NCBI GenBank assembly: GCA_049999725.1 | Contig: JBNGIS010038034.1 | Span: 56,287-104,986 of the forward strand | Source: Haplomitrium mnioides | Lineage: Eukaryota > Marchantiophyta > Haplomitriopsida > Calobryales | Reading direction: 5' to 3' | DNA: 48,700 bases | Shown here: positions 24,080 through 36,350 of the stretch, in pieces | Position numbering within the stretch: the stretch's first letter is position 1 | Layout of the letters: each line of letters opens with the position of its first letter | Program-made: the position numbers and the translations under genes | The notes under the pieces: model-generated | Seen by the model: the letters and a program-made list of their open reading frames with translations, nothing else | Told to the model about the DNA's origin: nothing | The model's database searches: none

Positions 24080-24500
24080 CGTGAATGTCTAGTCAGGTAC
24101 AGGCTTTGAACCATACTTTGAGCATTGTAGCTATTAAATCCTATGCAAGCATAAACTCCAAACTAGAACCTTTAAGCCTATGCACGCATAAACTCCGAAC
24201 GAGAATCCTAAAGCCTATGTGGGCTTAGACTCTAAACAAGAACAATAAAGCTATGCATGTATGGACTTTGAACTAGAACCCTAAAGCCTTTGTACCCCAA
24301 GATTCTAAACAAGAACCCTAAAGGTTATGCACGCATAGACTTTGAACGAGAACCCTTTGGCTTATACATACATGGACTCTGAACAATAACCTTAAAGCTT
24401 ATATACGCATAAACTCCAAACAAGAGCTAGAAAGCTTATGTGCATATAGACTCTAAACAAGAACGTAAAGCCTGAGCGGCAAAAGATTACAAGAGTTCAT
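24080..24500. repeat. left subterminal array of the palindrome (unit 2)
   Basis: About ten repeats of roughly 37 bp have the pattern GAACCCTAAAGCC then TATGCACGCATAGACTC and GAAC. It is located 3' of the methyltransferase gene, as in the other units. Confidence 0.8.
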
Positions 24501-26084
24501 TTGCACTTAGACTCCAACCCCATGTGCACATGGACTCCAAACCATTCTTAGATTAGCAATTGACTCCAAACCATTCTTAGAATAACAATTGACTCAAACC
24601 ATTCTTAAGCGCACCAAATTGAATCATGATGAAATGATTTGAAATGGATTGAGAGTGCAACAAGTTGAAACTTTGGCAAATAAAACTTTGTAAGAAAAAT
24701 ACTTTATAGTAACACAATTTATTCAAATAGATGCTCAAGCTCTATTCTTCTTGGGAAGAATGGTCTCATCTAAATCCAAAAGTTGAGCATCTGCAGCCAC
24801 TAGAGAGTCATGGCAAGACTTTCCAGTCCCAGATATTGCGATAGAGTCACCAATAGCACCTGTATTACCAGGAAGAACGGGTTCTTTGTGGTATGCATAA
24901 ACTATCTGTGACTCAATCACATCGGATGGCAAGGAAGCCATTGTCGAAACCCTTTGAGGAATGTAGATGGACTAACATCTATCATATTCCACCGCGATGT
25001 AGTTTTGCATCAGCTTTAAAGCATAGACAAGGCATGTGTCAGACCCATAGCAATGATCTAGGATCCAATCGTGCTCTATTGACAAATTGTCAATGAAAAA
25101 ATTATAAAAAACTTGTAGCTTCTAATAAACATTGACAAGAGCATCATCTCCTGGATATTTTAGTTTGGCAAAAACTGCACGACAACTAAAAACACTACGC
25201 ATGATCTACTGAGGAAGTTTAGTTGAAGGAGTAGGCCGCAAATTAAAAAGCCTCATGCTCCTCTTCTTTTCTTTTGTCCAATAGCCCATAATCCAATATT
25301 CGTAGGCATGTGTGATTTTGGGACCACTAGAATGATGAATGTTGCTTTTGTCCTTGTAAAAAGAAAAAAAAACAAATCAAACATTGCAACCAAAATGCAA
25401 GAAAAGTAAAAACGAGAAATCGAAAACCAAAAAATCAAAGAACAACTTACTAGATGTCATGGTCAATTGCACAACAAACTTCCAAAAGAGCATCCTCAAC
25501 GATGCCAAATTGTTGCGACAAATGTATAATAACAAAGGACCAAAAATTCAACGTTGTAATTGCCGCAAAAGATGAAACCATGTAAAAAATGTCATCTTTT
25601 GAAAAGGGTTCAGAATCATCATGCTTACATTCCTTAAGGTTTTAACCGTAAGGAATATCAACAATAGCCAAAGTGAAGCACTTAGGTTTCACAAGGCCTT
25701 TCAACTGTCAAGCGTTGGCCTCTCCGTAGACTTGGTAAAACGCCATGTTGAGACCATCGACAAAAGACATCAAATCTTCTTCCTCGTCTTTCACAACTCC
25801 TTCAGTTGTAAGAGATGCAGCCCCGCTTTGCTGCCTTGCTTTCCACTCTCTAGCCTTTTGGTAGTGGAGAAGAAAAGACGGAGGATAAGAAACTAAGATG
25901 GGACCATGGTCTTGATCTTCAAGGGCTTCTTCAACCTTGATTTTTTTCAACCTTTTGCAGCTGCTATCAATTTTTTAGCCAATTGCCATTTGAAAGTTTT
26001 GTCCCCCGGTGCACAAAAAAAACAAAAAAAAAACATTATAAAAAGACAAAAGAATTTATATGTTAGAGAGGGATACTAAGCTTC

Positions 26085-26445
26085 AGGCTCGCATGGACAT
26101 TGAAGTCCATGAGCGCATGGACTTTGTTGTCCTTGCGCGCTTAAACTATGAAGTCCATGCGGGCATGGACTTCAATGTCCAAGCGTGCCTGGACTTTGTT
26201 TTCCCTGCACGCAAGGACATCGAAGTCCATGCGAGCATAGACTTTGCATTACTTGCATGCAAGGCCTTTCAAGTCCAATCGCGCATGGACTTTGTTGTCT
26301 AAGCGAGCATGGACTTCGATGTCCATACGCGCAAGGACTTTGATGTCCTTAACATGCACGGACTTTGATGTCCATGCAAGTAGGGACTTTAAAAGTCCAA
26401 GCGCTCTTAGACTACAAAGTCCATGCGTGCATGTACTTTAAACCT
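26085..26445. repeat. 24-bp palindromic array in intron 2 of the unit 2 methyltransferase gene
   Basis: About fifteen repeats on a 24-bp period are visible, such as AAGTCCATGCGGGCATGGACTT and GACTTCGATGTCC. Several are nearly perfect palindromes. Continuous open frames across the array on the plus strand are artefacts of a 24-bp, frame-preserving repeat. Confidence 0.9.
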
Positions 26446-28034
26446 TTTTTTAAAACAAAAGACAATTTACAATAAATTCAATGAAACTCCACAGAAATGA
26501 ATGTGGTGTGAAAAGAAGAGCTTACCAAAAGCTTCTCAAAGCTTGAATAAAACACAACCATCTTAGACTCCTCAGTGTGGAGAGGGTACTCCTCTCTTGC
26601 CTCCTCCCAAGTGCTGCAGTAGAGCTTTGAACAAAAACTTTTCACCATAACCGCCAAAACTTTGTATCTCTCTACCTCTTAAGACATCTCGTCTATTGAA
26701 AGCTCTCCGGCTTCCACCCGGTTCAAAACTGAAATCTTTACCTCATCACGAAGACCTTGAAGGGACCTCCAAGGCGTCCACTTCATGCCCTCCATTCTCA
26801 GTGATCGTTTGGCCTTTGGCTTCTGGCCTTTCACCGTGTTCTTCTCCCACATCAAAAAAATGCTCTGTTGTAGATCCCAGAGCTCTCCACTCCTAAATGC
26901 CAGCTGGAACCAATTGTCCTGAGAAGCTACAGTCTTCTCAAGAGGTTATTTGGGCTTTATCTCTAAGGTTTCCAGCACCAACTCCCATTTCAGTTTTCGG
27001 GATGACACCATCCCACTCTCCACAAATCTCTGATGCCAATATTTGACCTTTTGAATAGAGGTCATTTCCAACCTGTACCTCTGGTCGTAATTGTCATCAG
27101 TAGCAAAAATACGGGCCTCTGTTGGTGCAAGCCCCATGTAGATGTAACAATTGCAGAGCGATAATGTAGGGTTCTTTGCTCCATATTTTGCAATTAATAG
27201 TTGCCTTGCTCAGCATTGTGATTTCCTCCCACAATCTCGTAACGATACTTGTCAGGGTTCTTGATGTCAAACTCTGACTTGTCATTTAGCCCACACTTTG
27301 GGTCAACCACCACTATAAAAAACTGTACACATACTTATTAGTGAGCATTCTTTGCGCCAAAAGCTCAACAAAATCTTCATTCAGTCTTCGAATCTGGAAT
27401 GGACCCGAGTTGTCTATTCCAAGTTTGGGTAAATTCAAATTCTCCATCCTTATTGTTATTGTTTCTTCATGGACCCTACAACGCTGGATTGCAGACTCCC
27501 TTATCTTGTTCTTGTCTTCCTCAGACACTGTCTGAGGGTCCACCTATTCCTTTTCTTGAAAAGTTTGCAACCCCTTGTGGGATTGCCTTTTTGCTCTTGA
27601 CATAGGAGCCTGAGCTGGCTCCAGCTCCAGCTTATAATCTTGCTCCGAGTTGCTTGGTGATGAAGACAAGAGGGTAGCAGATGACAACTTTGTTGTAGAT
27701 TTCGAGGGGGCTAGCTTCTCCTCAATGACCGGTGCTGGTGCAGGCTTTCTCTTTTTTGCAGCCGGTTTCTTCTTTTTCGGAGCTCAATTAGCTTAGCCTC
27801 TTTTTATTTATTTGGAGCAAAAAAACCTGCCTTGTGAATTGAGAATGTAGCCACGCTAGGATGCGGCATGAGTTGTTGAATATTGACGCCCTACTAGGGG
27901 TTCAGAATCTTGATGTAGATTGCAAGTTTGATGAAGTCCTGCTCAACGCGCTTTGCGTCTTTGTAGCTTTCCACGTAACTGGCCAGAAACAAAGTGAACT
28001 AAATAAAACAAGAAACAATTAGTCATAAGTAGAT

Positions 28035-28405
28035 GTGTAAGACTCCACATTCACTGCGCGCAGGGACTCTAATAACATTATGAAAGTGCACTGCACAAGG
28101 GAATCAATGCGCATATGGACGATGGGAGTCCATGCTTGCATGGACAGCAGAGTTCATGTGCACAGGGACTCCTTTTGCCCATGCGCGCATGGACTTTGGA
28201 GTCCAGGCTAGCCTTGACTCCCTTCATCCATGCCCACATGGACTTCGGAGTCCATGCGAGCATGGACTCCCACCGTCTTGGCGCGCCTGGACAAGGGAGT
28301 GCAAGCGAGCCTGGACTCCGAAGTCCATGCACGCATGGATGAAGGGAGTCCAAGCGCTCAAGGACTCCAAAGTCTATGCGCGTATAGACTCCTTGCGAGT
28401 TACGA
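28035..28405. repeat. 24-bp palindromic array in intron 1 of the unit 2 methyltransferase gene
   Basis: The array is clear from about 28,090. Repeats such as CATGCGCGCATGGACT and GGAGTCCATGCGAGCATGGA stand on a 24-bp period. It lies between exon 1 (ends 28,452) and exon 2 (starts 27,998). Confidence 0.9.
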
Positions 28406-28811
28406 CTTAGCAAAAACAAAAAAACAAAAGAAAAAGGATTTTAGAATTCACCTTGCCATCTTCCTTAGCAGACTAAAGATGCTTCACAAAAATGTCCCTC
28501 TCCTTATACTCGAAAAAATCAAATTGCTTGCGATTTGCACAATAATGGGTAATTGAATCTTGGGACTGCATAAGCAGCCCGATGTTGGCTTTCTTGCCCT
28601 CTCGGATCATGGTAATTTGGACTAGTAGACCCAAATTAAAATTTTCACCTTCACCGGCAAAAAGGTAAAGATGTTGATCAGGGTCTTCCAAAGAGCATTA
28701 ATTTACTAGCCATTGTCACTTGAGTTTTTCAGGCTCTAGAGCCTTGATAACATCGTAATACCTATATGGGTTTGGTTGAGTAGGGTGGGAAACATTTCCT
28801 TGAGACACCAT

Positions 28812-29261
28812 TCTCATGATAATAGAAAAAATATATATTTGGAGGTAAGGAATGTAATGAACAAAAGTTCAGAAATCACAAAAGGCTGAAAATGGCAAAA
28901 AAAATAGGAAATGCAAAAACAACAATAACTAGAAAACAAAAACCAAAAACTCAACTCACGACAATGGAAAGAAACTTTCCACTAGCGCTCCATTTATAGC
29001 TAAATTTCAAAAAATGCTTTTTCTCGCCAAAAAATGTTTCACGGAGCTCTTGACACGTAGGTTTTCCTGGCGCAAAAAAAAAAAGTTAGTATATGAAGAC
29101 TTGCTTATTTTCATCTTTCCAATTTCTTTTTTTCATTTTCCTCACAAAAAGTTCCCAATTTTGTTGTTTTGCAAAAAAAAATGACAAAAACACATCTCTT
29201 AGGTGTGTTGAAACAGGTTCAGAAATATTTGTTGAAATAATTCCTTGAAGAATTTGATTTT
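28812..29261. promoter_or_regulatory. bidirectional promoter of unit 2, plus side partly deleted
   Basis: The minus-strand TATAAAT lies at 28,992-28,998. The plus-strand TATA is weakened to TATATGA at 29,090-29,096. The conserved GACAATGGAAAGAAACTTTCC is present (28,960-28,980). Compared with units 1 and 3, the segment carrying the transposase start codon is deleted near 29,250-29,262. Confidence 0.65.
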
Positions 29262-32200
29262 TTGGAGGGTAAGCAATGGAGTACCAAAAGTGTCAAGTGT
29301 GATGGCGAGTATATTGGCGAAAAAGATGACTTCTGTTGAATTAGATAGCTCCGCTCAAAAAGATCGAGAAGGTGAACTCCATGCGTGTATAAGATCAAGG
29401 ACTCAACCCTATGCGCGCATAAGGTCAAGGAGTGAATCCAATGCACACATAGAATTAACGATTGAACAACTTGCACGCAAAAGATCAAAGAGGGAACTTA
29501 GTGCTCGCAGATAATTAAAGAAATAATCTTCATCCAACACAGAATCTTTCTTGCCTTTTAAGCGGTCAAAGTTGAATCTTTCTTCTGAGTATTCCAAAAT
29601 ATCTAAAAAAGGTTCAACATAGAGATTCAAGACGGTTGTAGACCTTTCTTTATCTAGATGTGAGGGAGACCTTGATATTCATGATCAAAGTGTGTTTGTT
29701 CAAAACACAAAAAGAATACAATCTGTGGATAGTTTTTATTTTAGAGATGAGCCACTCTCCTCGATAGCTCCACTAAAACAATGACTAATTTTGTTTCAAG
29801 TTGCACTTCACAAAAAGATTCAGACATCTAAAACAAATCGAATTATTTTGGAGGAGTCTTCAGGCAATAGTTTGGAAAATGAATGTAGCAAAGAGTCTCA
29901 ATCAATCAACGTTCCTTTGAAGTTATCGCCAAGGGCACTGATTTTATTATAAAAAACATTTCTTTCTAATGGAGATATTGATCAAGATTTGGTTTCAGAA
30001 TGGTGCGGTTCTCGCAATCCCCAAGAAGAAACTCATCTCTCAAAAATATTATGTGACGGAACAAACAGTATTTACAATGATGACCAAGATTTTCAAGATG
30101 AATTATCTCCTATTGTTGGATTTGCTTACAGACCGAATTGTCCTGCACAACATAAGAATTCTTTGTTTGGGCCAAAACCTAAACGAGTAAACACCTTACG
30201 CAAAAATTCTTTACGGAAAGTCCATCATGACAAGAGCTTTGTGAAGAAAAAGCTCGGTCCAATGTCCAATTCTAAACTGAAGAGAGTTACTTGTTGTCAA
30301 AATAATTGCTTGTTGTTGTGCAAGATAGATTTTTTTAAAACTGTGAGAGAAACGTACTTTTGACAAAGCATGAAGAATCGATATATCATACTATAGTGGG
30401 AAATACCAAGAAAAGGCTCCGATGTTGAAAATCAGTTTACACTGCCTAGTGGTACCTTTGTCTATAAAAGAGCCTTCAAATTAATATTAGCAGTAGGGAA
30501 TAATATAATCCAAAGGATTCAAAATCTCAAAAACGTAGATCCTAGAGGCATTTTTGGAAAAAGAGAACTATCTACTAAAGGAGTTTTTGTGTGAGTGGAT
30601 GGACAATTTTTTCCAAGGACATTGCAAGAGAATACCCACTCACAAAGTGTAAAACTTGCTTGATAATCTTACAAAATATGAAGGTTATGACTACTACACA
30701 ACTTATTTGAAAGAGAAAGATCCATATTGTATTCTTAGTTTCTCAGGTTTTACAAAAAATTAAAGAACTCATTTTCCAAATGTAAAAATTCCAAAACACA
30801 ATAGATTTGCTGTTTGTAAAACATGCAAAGAAAAAAATCTTTGCGAGAAAAATTTGTCTTGGAGTCCGACAAAGGTAACAATTTTTCTTCTCCTTTGACA
30901 TCTTTGGCTAATCCATCCTCTTTTTTCTAGACTCAAAACCTAGTTCTAGAGATGTTATATTTTCTCAACTTACAGCTAAAAGATATATATATTTTTGAAG
31001 TTATTTTACGAAGAAGATTTGATTCAAATAATTCTTAGGAAGTTGAGTTGTGAGAAGAGAGTCTATGCTCGCATAGATTCTGCTGTTTTATATTTCAATT
31101 TTAACCTTGTCTGCAGTCAAATAAAGCCAGAAAATGAATTTGATTCTTGGTGGTAACCTTAGCCTTGTAACAAGTTTTGTTTTTAATCTTTTAAATGAAG
31201 AGCCTTTGTAAAAAACAAATTGAAAGAATCATTTTTATTGTTCGCAAATCCTATGCGCGCATAGGATTTGTTTGTGTTTCTCTTAAAACCTATCGTGACA
31301 ACATTCACAACAAGCCAAGATATTGGTATTGATGTGTTGATCCTATGCATGCATACAATCATTTGTTGTGTCTATTCATTCTAAACGCTCAAAGGATGTG
31401 TTCTAATAACCTTTGTTTGCAAATCTTGTTTTTTTCTTTTCGAAATAGATTTTCCTGTTTTCAAATTGCCTAAATTTTATTTTAAATATTTTACAAAGTG
31501 TTTTGTTTCTACAAACTCAGACATTTTCTTAAGATGACTTGAATGTTTGTAGCATCTTAGGTTGTGTTTTAAAGTTATAAGTATCGACATATGTTTTATT
31601 GAACTACTTTTATGTCTTTCGTGCTTTGTGATAATGCAATCAAATAGAATCGCCAATTGTTTCTTCATCGTGACCAACAAATAATAGAAAGATCAAAACT
31701 TGCGAACCATTGAAGAAAATGTTATGCCGATGGTCAAAAATACTTGGGAATTGTCAGTGATGGAATGGATTAGAAGAAAACTGCCATTCCACACAGGCCT
31801 TCGCCACCAAAAAACATTGATAAAGATTGTTTGGTGGGTGTGTATGTTGTTGGTGCCTTAATATTCAATCATGATCTTTCTTCGAGAGTCTTCTTAACGT
31901 ACGGAAACTTGAGAAGCAATTCTAATTTGACAGTTATTGTACTCAACAAAATATTATATGACTTTGAACGTCTGTTGCTTCCAACTTTGTATCTTCAATT
32001 GGACAATACAATTTCATCCTCTTTGGATATCTTAGTCTACTTATTGCCAAGCATGTTTTTCAAAAAATCAAGGTGGGATTTCTCATGGTTGGCCATACTC
32101 ATGATCAAATCAATCAAATGTTCAGTCGATTCTCGAAACGTTTAAAACATGTCAAAGCTTTCATGTTTACAAGTCTTAGCAAGACGTTTCAATTATCCTA

Positions 32201-33365
32201 TAATCCTAAACCTCATGTGACTCTTTTGTTGGAAACATAGGATTTCAAAATGTTTCTACAGCAATGTCCCTCTCTGGTTCAAAAGATACATGATATTACT
32301 TTTAGTCAACAATTTAAGTTCCAACTAAATGATTCCAAAGCAAAGATTTGGAGCAAATAGTTTTCAACATATGAATTTTGGCTATATGTGGATGGTATTT
32401 GTCAACTCAAGTGACTACCTGAAGTAGACAGAGAAATTTTGAGTTCAATGTTGATTCCTCTCAAGGCATATTCTGAAATCAAACGATCTCAAAAGGAAGA
32501 AAGAGAAATGGATGTCGAGAAAGTGGTATTTTCAATAAGGGACAACATAAGTAAGAACTGCTACAAGTTCTTTACAGATTCTGATATTCAATGGTGGAAT
32601 GACTTTTTTCTTGCCCAACAAGAGATTGCGGTCTACATCTTTGAAAAAAAAAGACAACAACTTGAAGCAGAACTTACCTTTCCACCTTCACAACCGTCAA
32701 ACACTTGTAATGATTTTCAAAATGTTTGTCTAGATTCTCAGCTTCATGCTCAATAGACAGAAGAAGATACTTTGGTACAACAAATACTCTCTACATGTCG
32801 AGCAATCTATGATGGAGCACCTAGGCCGTGAGAAGGGACTCTTTCGCACAATACTCGATACGAGCATAAATTTGGAAATGTACATGAGATGAAAGCTAGA
32901 ATGTTTATTTGTGTTGTTGCATCTTTGGATCCAAAGGGTAGACCGTTTAGAGTTACCAAAGTTCTCAAAGTTTTGTCATTCGATAAGGAAGATCCTCAAA
33001 ACCCGAAATGAGTACGAGTTCAATAGTTTGTTTGTTTGGCTAAAGATGTATTTTGTGGACAATACTTCCCAGAAAAAATAGTAACAACAAAAAGGAAATG
33101 AAAATCCAAGTTACATATTGATGTACTTGATGTGACACAAATCATGATCCTGTCTTTTGATTTTCTTCTTACAAAAAAAAACCAATTGAGGAAAACCACT
33201 CTAGCGACCATTAAAAAAAATCTAGTTGACTATGAAAGGCAAAAAGCCCTCACTCTTGAAATGTTTTTAAGAGATTCAATCACTATCATTAACACTGAGA
33301 TAGATCAAGCAAACCTTGATGAATCTTCTGAAGCTGAATTTGAAGAAGTCGAGACGAGTGACTAA
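29262..33365 (+). pseudogene. DUF7869-type RNase H-like transposase gene, unit 2 (start deleted, broken)
   Basis: Exon 1 runs to 30,874 (donor AAAG/GTAACA) and exon 2 from about 31,590 to the TAA at 33,363-33,365. The first 35-40 codons, including ATG, are deleted. The 10-residue repeats are well kept (YARIRSRSES, NAHIELTIEQ). The core has DGMD (about 31,765), then IPHRPSPPKNIDKDC, and a VGVYVVGALIFNHD segment. LQLDNTI follows with part of ENKN deleted. Next comes KVGFLMVGHTHDQINQMF (about 32,070-32,120), the best-preserved GHTH motif in the window. The C-terminal half is the longest open part (32,439-32,756, then 33,132-33,365). It includes the WNDFFLAQQEI segment and an acidic tail ending EEVETSD. 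Frameshifts lie before the GHTH motif. The likely role is transposition of the element, inferred from the family. Confidence 0.82.
29370..29520 (+). repeat. 30-bp coding repeats carrying the palindrome (unit 2 transposase)
   Basis: Repeats with CTATGCGCGCATAAGGTCAA and AATGCACACATAG cores encode HACIRSRTQP, YARIRSRSES, NAHIELTIEQ, LARKRSKREL. The spacing is 30 bp. Confidence 0.75.
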
Positions 33366-33964
33366 AGTCCTTCAAGAATTTTATTATATATTTTGTATTT
33401 TCAAGTATATTGTAAATTTAGATTATTATTTTAAAAAGTACTTGAAAATCTTTTGAATCAACTTGTTGAATTTTTTTGTTAACTTGAACTTTTGACTGTA
33501 AATAATTCCAAGTTGAATATTATTCTATGTAAATAAAATATAAATTTAAAGTTAGTATTTTTATTTGCTTTGTAAAAATATTTTCTTCTCCAAAATGTAA
33601 GTATTTTGTTTTCAACTTTATTGATTTCTAGAAGAGTTTAAAGTTATTATCTCATTGAAGCACCTACCTAAATTGACTAATTTTGTTTTCTTTTTAAGAC
33701 TTTATTATAAAACTTAAAACCTTTAGCGCTCTTTGACTCACATAAAGAGCTTTGTACCCGTTTTTACTTTTAGATTCCAAATTAGAAATCAAAATCTTTT
33801 GCGTGCATAGAGTTTGTTGCGAAAAATAGAAAGTTTACAGTTTGTATCCTTGGTTGTAGAAGTGTGAACCATATGTGCGCATAGACTTTGATTTACAAGC
33901 AAATGTACAACGTACAAAAACTCTTCTATGGAATCTAAAACCTCGGTTCTTGTCAGTCTTTGTT

Positions 33965-34175
33965 GTGGAATGTTCAGATGGTGAGTTCGGATTCCTATGC
34001 TTGCATAGACTTTCGGGTGGAGTGTTCACATGTTGAGCTTGGATTCCTAAGCGCACAGAGACTTTCGGGTGGAGTGTTCACATGTGGAGCTTAGATTCCT
34101 AGGCGCACAGAGACTTTGGGGTGGAGTGTTCACATGTTGAGCTTGGATTCCTAGACACGCAAAGACTTTTGTAGA
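33965..34175. repeat. 52-bp tandem array in the right subterminal region of unit 2
   Basis: Four units begin at 33,971, 34,023, 34,075 and 34,127 (TGTTCACATG-type start). Each carries GATTCCTA, a degenerate GCGCACAGAG or GCTTGCATAG palindrome, and ACTTTCGGGTGGAG. This is the right-hand counterpart of the 37-bp left array. Confidence 0.85.
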
Positions 34176-34909
34176 TCTGGATACCTTTGTTTGGTTGAAG
34201 TAAGTCTAAAACTTGGAGATGTTTCTTGTTTACAATCTTAATTCAATCTCCTTAGCTATTGCCTTTTTGATTCTGAACTGTGATACTTTTCTGTATATGC
34301 TTCGTTGAACTATGAAACATTTTTAAATGCTGGAACCTTTTGAAAGCCCACGTTCACTTTTGATTGCATGGATTTTCAACTACAAGTGAAAGCTTCCTTC
34401 TTTCTTGACATTTAAAATAAAGCTCCCGAATTCATGCAATGTTTCATTTTGTTTGTTTTTGTGTTTACCATTGCAAACTCATTTCCTTGACTTCTAGTCC
34501 CGTTGGGCTTTTTCTTTATGTTTTGTAAATTGTTTCCAACAAAAAAGTTTGAAAGAGCACAATGTCTACGCGCGCTTAGAGTTTGTGCAATCAAACATAT
34601 TTCAAAATAGTTTCTTGTGACGTGTATTTCAACTTTTGGGCTTAGAATTGTAATCAATAATAAATGCAATTTTTTGATGAAAACTTACTATAATTTTTAT
34701 GCTTTTCATCAAATTTGAGTTTTCTAATATTTTCATAAAAACTAATAATATTGATTGATTTTACATAATGAAATTGACTTTTGCTCTAACAGGCTTGTTG
34801 AAATGGCCAAAAGAAAATCCAAAAAACTCGTGTGCTTTTTGTTTTAAAAAATAACCTCGTTTTTTATGGTTTTTGAGTTCAAAAATCATAATTTTTCGCA
34901 AAAAAAAAG

Positions 34910-34954
34910 TTCTTGTTCTGAGTAGCTTGTTCCTAGTTCAAAGTAGCGGATGTT
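34910..34954 (-). repeat. right terminal inverted repeat of unit 2
   Basis: TTCTGAGTAGCTTGTTCC followed by TAGTTCAAAGTAGCGG is the reverse complement of the left terminus (CCGCTACTTTGAAC, then GGAAC, GCTACTGAG). It is the only inverted copy in the window and sits where the homology between the flank and the element restarts. Confidence 0.7.
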
Positions 34955-35617
34955 TCTCTTGTAGAACTCAAACCTTTTGTTTGGTAGATTCCATTCAAAA
35001 TCTTAGAGATGTAATTTGTTTGCCCTCTGAAGTAAATTCTTAAAGCCACTAACTTTTTTATTTTGCTTTATTACTCCTTTGCATAAATGATTCTTTAAAT
35101 TATAAATGATTTTCAATTGCTGAAACTATCTAAAATGTGCTCACTTTAAGCTTTTTGCGCGTAGATTTTCAACTACAAAAGAAAGCTTTTCTCTTGCTTG
35201 AACTTTAAAATAGAGCTCTGAAATCCATTCAATGTTTCATTTTGTTGGTTATTATGCCTTACGATTCCAAACTCATTCACTTGACTTCTAGTCCGCTTGA
35301 GTATTTTCTTTATGTTTTCTATTTTTTTTCCAAAAAAATAAGTTTTAAAGTGCACTATGTCCATGCGTGCATAGAGTTTATGCAACCAAACTTATTCTGA
35401 CATATATTTCAATTTTAGGCTTCTAAATGCAATTAGTGATAAATGCAAGTTTATTGTGAAAACATACCATAACTTGTATACTTTTCATCGATTTCAAGAT
35501 TTCCAATATTTTCATAAAAACTAAGAATATTGTTTGATTTTGCATAATGAAATTGGTTCTCATTCTATCATGTTTGTTAAAACAGTAAAAAATAAAGCTC
35601 TTAAACTCACGTAGTTT
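34955..35617 (+). mobile_element. detached right-end segment, probably of unit 1
   Basis: Its 660 bp align with 34,176-34,860 of unit 2 in the same order. Shared landmarks include TTTGTTTGGT, GATTTTCAACTACAA, ATGTTTCATTTTGTT, CTTGACTTCTAGTCC, a CGCGC/GCGTGC palindrome remnant and ATATTTTCATAAAAACTAA. It starts directly outside the unit 2 right terminus and ends at the unit 3 left terminus. This fits a right end of unit 1 split off by insertion of unit 2 and cut again by unit 3. Confidence 0.7.
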
Positions 35618-35675
35618 AACAACCGCTACTTTGAACCAGAAACTGCTATTGAGCTCCTGTTTCACTTGGTAGTTA
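35618..35675 (+). repeat. left terminal sequence of unit 3
   Basis: It contains AACCGCTACTTTGAACCAGA, CTGCTATTGAGCTCCTG and TTTCACTTGG. AACCGCTACT and AACTGCTATT stand 20 bp apart, showing the direct repeat inside the terminus. Confidence 0.75.
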
Positions 35676-35939
35676 AAAATATTCTTTTCTGTGACTTGGT
35701 ATTGAAAAACATCAATTTTACGTTTGTTATCTTTTTTTCGTAAAGAAAATTGTTTTTTAGAAACACAAATTACGTATTTTATATTGAGATTATATTTGAA
35801 ACATTTTTTTTATAATAAACACCCTATAAAACAAGTATTTTGGTTATTGAAATATTTTATTGAAACCTCATACTATTGTGAATTCACTAAATTCATCAAA
35901 AATAAAATTAAACATATATCTTAAAAAAAAGTTTACAAA

Positions 35940-36350
35940 CAAATGTGAATGTCTAATCGGGTATGGACTTTCAACCAAAATTTGAGCGTCGTAGCTTATA
36001 AATCCTAGGCAAGCATAGACTCCAAACTAGAACCCTAAAACCTATGCGCGCATAGATTCCGAATGAGAATCCTCAAGCCATGCGTGCTTAGATTTTGAAC
36101 AAGAACAATAAAGCTATGCACACATGGATTTTGAAGTAGAACCCTAGAGCCATTGCATGCCAAGATTCTAAACAAGAACCCTTTGGCTTATGCGTGCATG
36201 GGCTTTGAACAATAACCTAACAGCTTATGCGCTCATGGACTTCGAAGAAGAACTCGAAAGCCTTAATATGCAAAGACTATGAACAAGAATGTTAAGCTTG
36301 AGCGGGCAAAGATTGCAAGAGTTCTTAAGCCCAAGGACTCCAAGCCCATG
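35940..36350. repeat. left subterminal array of the palindrome (unit 3)
   Basis: About ten repeats near 37 bp are visible, for example GAACCCTAAAACC then TATGCGCGCATAGATTCC and GCTTATGCGTGCATGGGC. They are in the same position as in units 1, 2 and 4. Confidence 0.8.

Larger units (their letters stand above)
24735..28811 (-). pseudogene. ParB-like / beta-class amino-methyltransferase fusion gene, unit 2 (broken)
   Basis: Exons inferred from splice sites and comparison are 28,452-28,811, 26,526-27,998, 25,451-26,005 and 24,735-25,352. ATG at 28,809-28,811 starts MVSQGNVSHPTQP, and two codons upstream there is another in-frame ATG. The donor of exon 3 is good (CTA/GTAAGT). The ParB-like region is well kept: FQIRRLNEDFVELLAQRML, then GGNH (27,218-27,229) and LAPTEARIFATDDN. 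Motif IV reads VDIPY. Motif I has decayed to LDHCYGSDT and motif X lost QKP to a stop. Stops also occur after the ILNP segment and after the QEKE segment (before VDPQ), at sites shared with units 3 and 4. The protein ends with the conserved tail DLDET...EE/KK-type residues, and the stop is at 24,735. The proposed role is the same as for unit 3, and this copy is inactive. Confidence 0.8.
23750..34954 (+). mobile_element. unit 2: 11.2-kb divergent methyltransferase/transposase DNA transposon with both ends
   Basis: This is the only copy with both termini visible, as inverted repeats of about 45 bp. Contents are a left array (24,080-24,500), methyltransferase pseudogene (minus, 24,735-28,811), bidirectional promoter, transposase pseudogene (plus, 29,262-33,365), right 52-bp array, about 680 bp of right flank and the right terminus. 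The DNA outside the right terminus (34,955-35,617) is homologous to the right part of the element itself. This is what insertion into a sister copy (unit 1) would give. I could not define a convincing target-site duplication. Confidence 0.75.

Noticed and set aside
23750-34954. Interpretation of the termini as LTRs
   Set aside because: The ends are inverted and not direct repeats in unit 2, there is no reverse transcriptase in the unit, and the two genes are divergent, which does not fit a retrotransposon.
23735-34970. A target-site duplication around unit 2
   Set aside because: Only a TCTC match in about 8 bp is visible on both sides, which is not convincing given uncertain outer edges.
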